Positions 5,539 through 11,436 of a stretch of DNA of 11,436 nucleotides are shown piece after piece. This DNA is from an uncultured Fenollaria sp. (GTDB taxonomy: Bacteria > Bacillota > Clostridia > Tissierellales > Peptoniphilaceae): the NCBI RefSeq assembly GCF_946221515.1, contig NZ_CAMJVK010000040.1:1-11436 (forward strand). The letters run 5' to 3'. Within the stretch, counting starts at the first letter, position 1; every line of letters begins with the position of its first letter. A program made the translations under genes and the position numbers. The notes beneath the pieces were generated by a model. That model saw only the letters and a list, made by a program, of their open reading frames with translations. It was not told where the DNA came from and ran no database searches.

Positions 5539-7878
5539 TTAGTGATACCTTTTAAACTTAACTTCTCTTAGCACTTCTTTAAGTCTTGCATCATTTCTTA
5601 GCACCTTGTGCCACTTAATCTTATCTATTGCCATAGCTATATCATCTTGCACGGCGTGGTTCACCCACTTATCTTTGTTCTTCTCATCACTAGCATCTAC
5701 TAAGTAAGTGTTGCTTGCGCTTACTACATCATAGTAGCTCCACATACTATTATCTACGTCTAGATATCCTTTAAGACTGTCCTTCATTTCATCGATATAA
5801 TTTTTATCAAGCGGTCTTTCAAAAGCTCTGTTTAGTATCGAAACAACTTCTTCTCTTGTGATGACTCTGTCAGGATCAAAGTCTATGATATGCTTTTGAT
5901 AAATCTCTAACCAATTCTTTTTAGCCGCCGCATTGATTTCATTCTTTGCCCAATGTGCTTCGTCAATCTTCATTATATTTTCTTTTTCATCAGCTAGCTC
6001 TTGGTATCTCTTTATAGTTGCTATAAGTTCTGCTTGTGTAATCTCTTTATCAGGCTTGAACTCACCGTCATCATATCCAGCGAAGATGCCCTTTGCGGAT
6101 GTCTTTTGCACTGCGTCATAATACCACGCACCTTCTTTTACATCTTTGTATGCTTTGTAACTTAAAGGTATATTGGCTTTATCATAGTCTAGAATGTTTG
6201 CAAATATTTGAGCAATCTCCGACCTTTTGATACCGCAATGCGGTCTAAACTTGCCGTCCCCATCGCCAAGCACGTAGAACCTATATAGGTCTAGCTCTCT
6301 TATTTCTTGCCTTGGCTTATCTTCTTTATATACGTAGTCAATTGTTCTTTCTTCTTTTGCTTCCGGCTTTACTTCTGGTTTTGGATCTGGCTTTCTTGTA
6401 TTAGTTATAGTTAGAGCAGTATCATCAACTGTCTTTTCATACTTTTCAGGAACTTTCTCTTCATCAACTGTGAATATATATTCATTGCCATTTGTATCTG
6501 TTGCGTCAAGATCTTTCCATGTATATACATATTCGCTACGCACTTCACTTGTATTGTTTGAATTTGTAGCATCTGCCTTTTTAATGTCTACTGTTCCATT
6601 AACTTTAACTTTTGCTCCATCCTTAACTTGTCTATACAAAGTTAAAACAGCTTCTTTATGTTCATCTTTTGTTCCGCCTAGCCAAACTTTCTTTGCGATA
6701 ACACTTCTCTTGGCAATAGGCTGAATCTTTTTCATAAGTGAAGTGTATTTTACAGTATAAGTATTTCTAGTCTTTGTAATTTCTTTTTTATAACCATCAA
6801 CATCTTGAGCGTCAACATTATATTCAATCTCTCTACCATTGTCATTCTTATACTTTTTAAATGTCTTAGTCCAATTCTCTGCCGCACTTACTGTGTTCTC
6901 ATCTTGCGCTTCTCTATTTTGTCCTAAGGCGGCACTTGCTGCTCTTGTTGAGTTATTGCTAGCTGCAGGTTTTATCTCAACCGTAACGCTACTAGGTCTT
7001 ATATTCATCTCATTGTCATTATCGTCCCACTCAATATTAATAGGAATATCAACAGTAGCAGGTTTGTGTTTATAAGTTAAAACATAGCTTCCATCGTCAT
7101 TCTTTTTTGAGATTATTTCATATTCATCTACAGCTTGTCCATTTAGCTTATCTTCTCTAAATCCAGATGGTCTATTAGTAAATTTAAGGTCTTGCTCTGA
7201 TTCTGGCCTTTGTGGAGCTTTAATAAATTTATAAAGATTATTACCACTACCTAATCCACTAAGCTCTAAGTAGATGGGGTCACTAGGTCTTAGGCCGTCT
7301 CTGTCATTATCGTCATCCCAAACTACTTTAATGTCATTACTATCATATAAAAAAATATCTCTTCTATCTGAACTAGCACGGCCGCTTCTACCATAACTCA
7401 AACCGTATCCTCCATTACCACTTTTTACTATTGCAGATTCTTGAATTATAGCAGTAGTTTTAATATCAATATATAGTTCATTATCTATACTTCTAAGTTT
7501 ATCTAATGGTTTTAGTCCAAATATTATTTCAGCATAAAAATCGCTACTTTTTACTGTATACTCTAATTTATTCAAGCCTGGCACTATATCACTTATATTG
7601 TATGATTTTCCATCAAGATAGATCTTAATAATTACAGTTGCACTATCTTTTTTGTATTTTATACCTTCAGAGAAATAATCGCTCAAGATTAACGATGTAA
7701 GTTCTTTTTGAAAAATAGTACTACTTAAAAAATTAACTTCGCTACCTACTACTTTTTTCTTAAACTCTTCATATTCATTCCTATCATCTCGCACAGCACC
7801 TTCGTTCTCTGCATAAGTGCTATACCCTAGACTCATTAGCATTGCCATTATCAATAATAAGCAAACAAACCTCTTCAT
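5539..7878 (-). CDS. Secreted Cna-B-repeat surface protein with three SLH domains
   Basis: This 779-residue envelope protein has a Sec signal peptide (1-23, MKRFVCLLL...TYA). An unrecognised beta-rich domain (about 45-150) and a short Gly/Ser/Arg-rich linker (153-173) follow. Next come three Cna-B-like modules. Module 1 (about 182-272) has IKVVWDDDND...RP. Module 2 (about 277-380) has INIEWDDNDN...RP, with a long Ala/Ser/Asn insert at 304-336. Module 3 (about 392-496) has AKKVWLGG and ends TNTRKP. A P/K/E linker (497-512) leads to three C-terminal SLH repeats (about 534-563, 577-624, 639-687) and a tail. SLH repeats bind secondary cell-wall polymers, so the protein should sit on the cell wall with the Cna-B stalk outward. 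The start at 7878 is chosen because AAGGAGG sits 7 bases upstream and the signal peptide begins there; the frame is open further but lacks these. No LPXTG motif is seen. Adhesion is a reasonable guess, not shown. Confidence 0.88.
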   Translation of the reverse strand: MKRFVCLLLIMAMLMSLGYSTYAENEGAVRDDRNEYEEFKKKVVGSEVNFLSSTIFQKELTSLILSDYFSEGIKYKKDSATVIIKIYLDGKSYNISDIVPGLNKLEYTVKSSDFYAEIIFGLKPLDKLRSIDNELYIDIKTTAIIQESAIVKSGNGGYGLSYGRSGRASSDRRDIFLYDSNDIKVVWDDDNDRDGLRPSDPIYLELSGLGSGNNLYKFIKAPQRPESEQDLKFTNRPSGFREDKLNGQAVDEYEIISKKNDDGSYVLTYKHKPATVDIPINIEWDDNDNEMNIRPSSVTVEIKPAASNNSTRAASAALGQNREAQDENTVSAAENWTKTFKKYKNDNGREIEYNVDAQDVDGYKKEITKTRNTYTVKYTSLMKKIQPIAKRSVIAKKVWLGGTKDEHKEAVLTLYRQVKDGAKVKVNGTVDIKKADATNSNNTSEVRSEYVYTWKDLDATDTNGNEYIFTVDEEKVPEKYEKTVDDTALTITNTRKPDPKPEVKPEAKEERTIDYVYKEDKPRQEIRELDLYRFYVLGDGDGKFRPHCGIKRSEIAQIFANILDYDKANIPLSYKAYKDVKEGAWYYDAVQKTSAKGIFAGYDDGEFKPDKEITQAELIATIKRYQELADEKENIMKIDEAHWAKNEINAAAKKNWLEIYQKHIIDFDPDRVITREEVVSILNRAFERPLDKNYIDEMKDSLKGYLDVDNSMWSYYDVVSASNTYLVDASDEKNKDKWVNHAVQDDIAMAIDKIKWHKVLRNDARLKEVLREVKFKRYH

Positions 7879-7933
7879 TTTATTACCTCCTTCATATAAA
7901 ATCCCCCACATAGCGATATTACTATACAATCGT

Positions 7934-7962
7934 ATTATATATTAAATCTTAATAATAATCAA
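7934..7962 (-). promoter_or_regulatory. Promoter of the Cna-B/SLH gene
   Basis: TTGATT (7957-7962), 17 bp, TATAAT (7934-7939). Transcription would begin about 50 bases before the chosen ATG, which supports the start at 7878 over an upstream in-frame ATG at 7929. Confidence 0.8.
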
Positions 7963-7994
7963 GCCATATATAAGTATACACATATCTAGCTTTG

Positions 7995-8028
7995 CAAAAT
8001 AAAATACCCTCTAAGCAATTTTAGAGGG
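7995..8028 (-). terminator. Terminator of the lipoprotein-transporter operon
   Basis: CCCTCTAA, a 6-base loop and TTAGAGGG, followed on the minus strand by TATTTTATTTTG. The hairpin starts 12 bases after the transporter stop codon. Confidence 0.88.
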
Positions 8029-8040
8029 CACATCAACATA

Positions 8041-8916
8041 TTAACTTTTCTTTTTAAGTCTTCCAAGGTTCTTTTGATTGTATAAGAACAGTATCACTGC
8101 TGAAAGCAGTATTAGGAAGATACCTATATACTCTATAGGTTCTATCTTGTCTTTAAAGATAATGAATCCTAGTATCGCTGAGAATATAACTGAAGTGTAG
8201 TTGTATATACTTACTTCGCCTGCTGGTGCATATAGGTAGGCAATTGTTAATAGGTATTGACCTAGTCCACCGAAGACTCCTATAAGTAATAGCCATAGCC
8301 AATCTATAGGTAGTGGGTTCTTATATGTTAATACTAGCGGTGCAATTAAGCAAGCACATGTAACTGCGCCAAAGGCTAGCATGATTCTGTATGGGTTCTC
8401 AGTTTTTCCAAGTGCACCTATTATAGTATAGGCGCCTGCTGCGAAAATTGCTGAGAATATACCTGACAAGGCTGGAATTAGATTGTAGTTACCTGATGGG
8501 TTTGTTACGAAGTACGCGCCTAAGAAGGCAACGACTAGTGACAAAATATGAAATCTTGTTAGCTTTTCATTTAAAAATATTGCAGCAAAGATCATTACAA
8601 AGAAGGGTGAGCTCTTTTGTAAGATGGCTGCGTTTGCTGTTGGCAGATTCTTTGTTGCATAAAAATACATAACTGCTCCAAACAAGCCTAAAAAGCCTCT
8701 AAAAAATAAAGCTACTCTGTGTTCTTTAACAGGAACTAGACTTTCTCCATGTTTTTTAAGCATCACAATGCTAAATATTGATAATAAGAAGTTTCTAAAA
8801 ACTACTTGTAAAAATATACTTACGCTTTCTGATGTAAGCTTAACAGCTATCTGCATTAGTGAAAATGCTAATGCAGACGCTATCATACACAATATACCTT
8901 TTGTTTTATCGCTCAT
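8041..8916 (-). CDS. DMT-superfamily (EamA) membrane transporter
   Basis: This 291-residue protein is strongly hydrophobic, with about ten membrane helices arranged as two EamA repeats (about 6-137 and 148-281). That is the standard length and layout of drug/metabolite transporters. Typical landmarks are RGFLGLFGAVMYFYA and NAAILQKSSPFF in the first half and YLLTIAYLYAPAGEVSIYNY in the second. The C-terminus is short and basic (LGRLKKKS), expected to be cytoplasmic. Family members export amino acids, purines or other metabolites; nothing in the sequence fixes the substrate. The ATG overlaps the upstream lipoprotein stop codon as TAATG, and no strong ribosome binding site is seen (only GAGG about 13 bases away). 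Translation is therefore likely coupled to the lipoprotein gene, which suggests the two products act together or need matched amounts. Confidence 0.92.
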   Translation of the reverse strand: MSDKTKGILCMIASALAFSLMQIAVKLTSESVSIFLQVVFRNFLLSIFSIVMLKKHGESLVPVKEHRVALFFRGFLGLFGAVMYFYATKNLPTANAAILQKSSPFFVMIFAAIFLNEKLTRFHILSLVVAFLGAYFVTNPSGNYNLIPALSGIFSAIFAAGAYTIIGALGKTENPYRIMLAFGAVTCACLIAPLVLTYKNPLPIDWLWLLLIGVFGGLGQYLLTIAYLYAPAGEVSIYNYTSVIFSAILGFIIFKDKIEPIEYIGIFLILLSAVILFLYNQKNLGRLKKKS

Positions 8917-9503
8917 TACTTATATATAACCTCAACTACTTCTTTAGAAAGGTCCAAGCTGCCGTCGTCTTTTAATTTTATACTAAAGTCGATAGCTTTG
9001 TCACCATTCTTTACAGTGAATGTAAACTTATCAAGATCTGCGTCTGATATAGCAAGCTTAAGTCCAAATTTCTTGCCTAAGTTGAATGATTCACCATCAG
9101 ATTCTGAGTCTTTTGCCTTAACTATAAACTCAGTTTTGTCTTCTTTAGGGAAGATTAGATACTCTTTTGCGTCATCGTTTTCGCTAAGTAGTAATTCCTT
9201 TACGTTGTACGCTGCAAACAAATCTTCTTTGTCGTTATTGTTTGTAACGTTTGCTATGCCAATAAGCTCATCATCTTTGAAGTCGTCAAAGTATTTAATA
9301 TTTACTTTGTCCTTCATATCGCTAGAGTCTTTCTCAGCTTCGTCCTTGTCTTCTTTCTTCTCTTCAGAAGCATCCTTCGCTTCAGTCTTTTTGTCTTCAC
9401 TAGCTTCCTCTACTTTATCACTTGCATCGCTCTTTGTCTTAGGTGCACATGCTAATGTTAATAGTGAGATTGCTAGTAAAGCTGCAATAATTATCTTTTT
9501 CAT
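8916..9503 (-). CDS. Small lipoprotein of unknown function, operon partner of the transporter
   Basis: The 195-residue product has a type II signal peptide, MKKIIIAALLAISLLTLAC. Cys19 in the lipobox LTLAC should be lipidated and anchored on the outer face of the membrane. Residues 20-66 are a highly charged Lys/Glu/Asp/Ser/Ala spacer, probably disordered. Residues 67-195 form an acidic globular domain rich in predicted beta strands; I do not recognise its family. The start at 9503 has GGAGG five bases upstream. The open frame to 9566 cannot be translated from the predicted transcript, since it runs through the promoter. Transcribed with the EamA transporter through a TAATG junction, the protein might bind a substrate or support the transporter, which is inference. 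The C-terminal domain has no solute-binding-protein hallmark. Confidence 0.8.
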   Translation of the reverse strand: MKKIIIAALLAISLLTLACAPKTKSDASDKVEEASEDKKTEAKDASEEKKEDKDEAEKDSSDMKDKVNIKYFDDFKDDELIGIANVTNNNDKEDLFAAYNVKELLLSENDDAKEYLIFPKEDKTEFIVKAKDSESDGESFNLGKKFGLKLAISDADLDKFTFTVKNGDKAIDFSIKLKDDGSLDLSKEVVEVIYK

Positions 9504-9534
9504 AATAACCTCCATATCTTTACATCTAATTGTC

Positions 9535-9563
9535 ATTATACACTTCTTAAAAATAATTGTCAA
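9535..9563 (-). promoter_or_regulatory. Promoter of the lipoprotein-transporter operon
   Basis: A perfect TTGACA (9558-9563), 17 bp, TATAAT (9535-9540). Transcription would start near 9528, about 25 bases before the lipoprotein ATG. A strong constitutive promoter is implied, with no operator visible. Confidence 0.9.
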
Positions 9564-9601
9564 CAAAGTATAGATGAAGATAAGTCTCTAGCATTAATTT
9601 T

Positions 9602-9636
9602 GCAAATAAAAAATTCTCCGATTGCTCAGAGAATTT
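9602..9636 (-). terminator. Terminator of the stalk-domain protein gene
   Basis: On the minus strand an 11-bp stem (AAATTCTCTGA with TCGGAGAATTT, one G-U pair) closes a GCAA tetraloop and is followed by TTTATTTG. It begins about 20 bases after the stop codon. Confidence 0.92.
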
Positions 9637-9655
9637 CTTTTCTTATTTAATCATC

Positions 9656-11293
9656 CTATTTAATTATCCTTACTACTTTAGTAGCATCGTCCCAATAAAC
9701 TTCTGCGCCAAGTATCTCAGCGATGAATCTTAGTGGTGTATATGTTCTGTCGTTTTCTATGATGACAGGAGAGTCTAGTTCGTAAGCCTTTCCATTAACA
9801 AGAGCGTGCTTCGAGCCAACAGTAAGTTTAATCTCAAGTGGCTCATTTGTTTTAATGTTAACGCCGCTTATATAAACAGTTCTCTCTTTTGCGTTCCATG
9901 TAACGCGAGCTCCAAGAGCTTCAGCTACAAATCTTGCTGGTAACATAGTTCTGTTGTTTTTGATGATAGGTGCTGTGTCGTTAGTGACATTTTTGCCAAA
10001 GACAGTCATAAGCTTACTGCCTACTGCTAAGATAATGCTTCTTTCTTTAAGACTTGTATCCTTATTTGTAGTCTCTTCATCTTCTCTATCTACATCCTTA
10101 TCTAAGTCTGTATTTGCTTTGTGTCTTCTGGCCTTATGCTCATAAGTCTTGCTATAGTCGGTGTCATTTTCGTAATTGTCATATGAGTCTGGACTTGGTG
10201 CTGGAGGCAATGGTGGATTAGGTGCAGGTGGCACTGGTGGATTTGGTGCAGGTGGCACTGGTGGATTTGGTGTTGGTGTTGGTGCAGGTGGATTTGGTGC
10301 TTCTTCAACAGTAAGTTTAAGATTCACTTCTTTATCTACATAGTTCTTTGATTTATATATAGCCTTGAATTCTTTTTCGCCTGTTGCATCTAAGACTTGA
10401 TTAGGATCTTTCCACTCAAAGTTATCAGGTAATGCAACAGTTGATAGCTTGCTGCCCTTTGTACCCTTTAAAGCTGTAGGTTTATTGCTTTCATAAGCTG
10501 GATCATCTTCTTGAGCTTTCTTTATCTCCCACTCAATAACTATATCTTTTTTAGTATAATCTTCTACTTTTACGCCACCTTCCGAGAAACTATTCCATAT
10601 ATAGCCATCCTTTAATTTAAATACAGCTCTATACTTGCCAGCATCTGTCGCCTTATTATCTGTAACAGTGTAGTAGTCTCTATCTTCAGCTATAGAATGT
10701 TTACTTCCATCATACACAAAGCTCTTTCCTTCATTGACTACTCCTGTGCGTGCAAATTTTCTATCTTTTTCATTAGGTCTTGAAACACTTTCAGGTGTTT
10801 TTCTTTCATTAAAATACATAAGATAATTTGTACCATCAGGTCTATCATAAACATCTTTGTATACCATATCGATATATTGTCCATTTATCTTAACCTTAGT
10901 ATTATTTGTAATAATACCTATTGTTTTGCAAAGTATAGTAAAAAAATATCTGTACTCCCAATTAGATACTGCTTTCACTGGATACGTATCAATATCTGTC
11001 CATTCGCCACCATTTGTTCTTTCCTGAATATATACTTTTTTCACTGACAATATATCCGCATAATTCTCAGCTATAAATTCAGTCTTATCAGGTCTTGGAA
11101 TTTTTTTCTCCGGAATTAAATCATAGTTGCCACTCATATAATTTTTAAAATCTTCATCTTCACATATAAAGCTAATCTCTTCAAGCTCAACTGGTTCACC
11201 ATTTGCGAACACAGTAGTATCTAAGCTCATAAACAAAATGCTACTTACTAATAAAAGTGCTAAAACTAAACAGAATTTTCTTTTGTAATTCAT
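9656..11293 (-). CDS. Secreted protein with Ig/MBG-like modules, Pro-rich linker and C-terminal copper-amine-oxidase-like stalk domain
   Basis: The 545-residue product has a long Sec signal peptide (1-30, ending TVFA). An N-terminal region (31-165) is not recognised. Residues about 180-260 look like an MBG/Ig-type module (FVYDGSKH...AGKYRAVFKLKDGYIW...IVIEWEIKKA). Residues about 272-330 resemble a second Ig-like repeat (KLSTVALPDNFEWKDPNQVL...YVDKEVNLKLTVEE). A Pro/Ala/Asn linker (332-367) and a charged stretch (368-416) lead to a 'copper amine oxidase N-terminal' domain (about 419-545). That domain shows its two repeats: NRTMLPARFVAEALGARVTWN and DRTYTPLRFIAEILGAEVYWD. It is a wall-associated stalk module in clostridia and not evidence of oxidase activity. 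No SLH, LPXTG or membrane anchor is visible. The ATG at 11293 follows AGGAGG by 7 bases; a GTG directly before it is less well placed. Confidence 0.85.
   Translation of the reverse strand: MNYKRKFCLVLALLLVSSILFMSLDTTVFANGEPVELEEISFICEDEDFKNYMSGNYDLIPEKKIPRPDKTEFIAENYADILSVKKVYIQERTNGGEWTDIDTYPVKAVSNWEYRYFFTILCKTIGIITNNTKVKINGQYIDMVYKDVYDRPDGTNYLMYFNERKTPESVSRPNEKDRKFARTGVVNEGKSFVYDGSKHSIAEDRDYYTVTDNKATDAGKYRAVFKLKDGYIWNSFSEGGVKVEDYTKKDIVIEWEIKKAQEDDPAYESNKPTALKGTKGSKLSTVALPDNFEWKDPNQVLDATGEKEFKAIYKSKNYVDKEVNLKLTVEEAPNPPAPTPTPNPPVPPAPNPPVPPAPNPPLPPAPSPDSYDNYENDTDYSKTYEHKARRHKANTDLDKDVDREDEETTNKDTSLKERSIILAVGSKLMTVFGKNVTNDTAPIIKNNRTMLPARFVAEALGARVTWNAKERTVYISGVNIKTNEPLEIKLTVGSKHALVNGKAYELDSPVIIENDRTYTPLRFIAEILGAEVYWDDATKVVRIIK
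10197..10289 (-). repeat. 24-bp tandem repeats encoding the proline-rich linker
   Basis: Units 10215-10238 and 10239-10262 differ by one base. Degenerate units flank them on both sides, and 10263-10289 has a short GGTGTT slip. Each 24-bp unit encodes eight residues of the NPPVPPAP type. Whole-codon units mean copy number can change without breaking the frame. Confidence 0.9.
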
Positions 11294-11322
11294 CACTCTA
11301 CCTCCTATATACCTATGCCTTT

Positions 11323-11351
11323 ATTATAGTTAATGCCGCATCATATGTCAA
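11323..11351 (-). promoter_or_regulatory. Promoter of the stalk-domain protein gene
   Basis: A perfect TTGACA (11346-11351), 17 bp, TATAAT (11323-11328). The predicted start is about 20-25 bases before the coding sequence, with AGGAGG between. Confidence 0.9.
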
Positions 11352-11388
11352 TAATATTCTAAGGCTTTACACACATAAAGACAATCAT

Positions 11389-11436
11389 AACCACCGGCGT
11401 AGCCGGTGGTTTGCTCTGCCCCTGCAAGGGGCTTTT
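11389..11436. repeat. GC-rich double hairpin at the window edge, possible mobile-element end
   Basis: The first hairpin is perfect: AACCACCGGC, loop GTA, GCCGGTGGTT (11389-11411). Six bases later a second one follows: GCCCCT, loop GCA, AGGGGC (11418-11432), then TTTT. Both are far richer in G+C than their surroundings. The T-run would suit termination on the plus strand, but no plus-strand gene leads into it. Paired hairpins like this occur at the ends of IS200/IS605-type elements and in dispersed intergenic repeats. The sequence is cut by the window edge. Confidence 0.55.

Noticed and set aside
7420..7750. Possible NEAT heme-binding domain in the N-terminal part of the SLH protein
   Set aside because: The strand pattern is loosely similar, but the characteristic YxxxY heme motif is absent, so I left the domain unassigned.
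8998..9573. Long open frame on the plus strand opposite the lipoprotein gene
   Set aside because: It is Ser-rich simply because the opposite strand encodes a K/E/D-rich spacer. It has no ribosome binding site and runs across the lipoprotein promoter. It is a shadow of the real gene.
9656..10040. Copper amine oxidase enzyme
   Set aside because: Only the small N-terminal-type stalk domain is present. The catalytic oxidase domain is missing, so no enzyme activity is claimed.
10102..10308. His/Gln-rich open frame on the minus strand inside the stalk-protein gene
   Set aside because: It is the out-of-frame reading of the 24-bp repeats and has no start signals. The in-frame reading gives the Pro-rich linker of a well-supported protein.

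Overview
The window comes from a low-GC Gram-positive bacterium, probably an anaerobic Firmicute of the Clostridia/Tissierellia type. The evidence is AT-rich intergenic DNA, strong AGGAGG ribosome binding sites, sigma-A promoters close to consensus, a T-box leader on thrS, tRNA genes with encoded CCA, an S-layer-homology (SLH) protein and a copper-amine-oxidase-like 'stalk' domain protein. A Peptoniphilaceae-like relative would fit, but that placement is inference from gene content only.

Layout. The left edge (1-124, minus) holds the first 41 codons of what looks like an ABC exporter-type permease/ATPase. It is divergent from an AraC-family regulator (284-1279, plus). The shared control region carries two overlapping promoters and a perfect 12-bp palindrome placed to act on both. 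Every gene after that is on the minus strand: an exported NlpC/P60 cell-wall hydrolase (1397-2422), threonyl-tRNA synthetase thrS (2554-4485) with its T-box riboswitch and promoter (about 4517-4768), and a tRNA block (4777-5216) of Arg(CCG), Leu(UAG), Lys(UUU) and His(GUG). The His-Lys-Leu operon has its own terminator, and Arg(CCG) follows it as an apparently separate unit just in front of the thrS promoter. Upstream of the tRNA operon lie two tandem promoters, each a perfect TTGACA-17-TATAAT.

The right half is a cell-envelope region: a secreted Cna-B/SLH surface protein (5539-7878), a two-gene operon of a small lipoprotein (8916-9503) and a DMT/EamA transporter (8041-8916) joined by a TAATG overlap, and a secreted protein with Ig/MBG-like modules, a proline-rich linker and a C-terminal stalk domain (9656-11293). 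Each unit has its own promoter and intrinsic terminator, so most genes here are single-gene units. The extreme right end (11389-11436) is a GC-rich double hairpin unlike its surroundings. It may be the end of an IS200/IS605-like element or a dispersed repeat.

I see no CRISPR array, phage gene, toxin-antitoxin pair or clearly new multigene system. The most distinctive signals are the divergent AraC/ABC switch, the tandem tRNA promoters, the tRNA gene running into a tRNA-sensing riboswitch, the uncharacterised parts of the surface proteins, and the terminal double hairpin.
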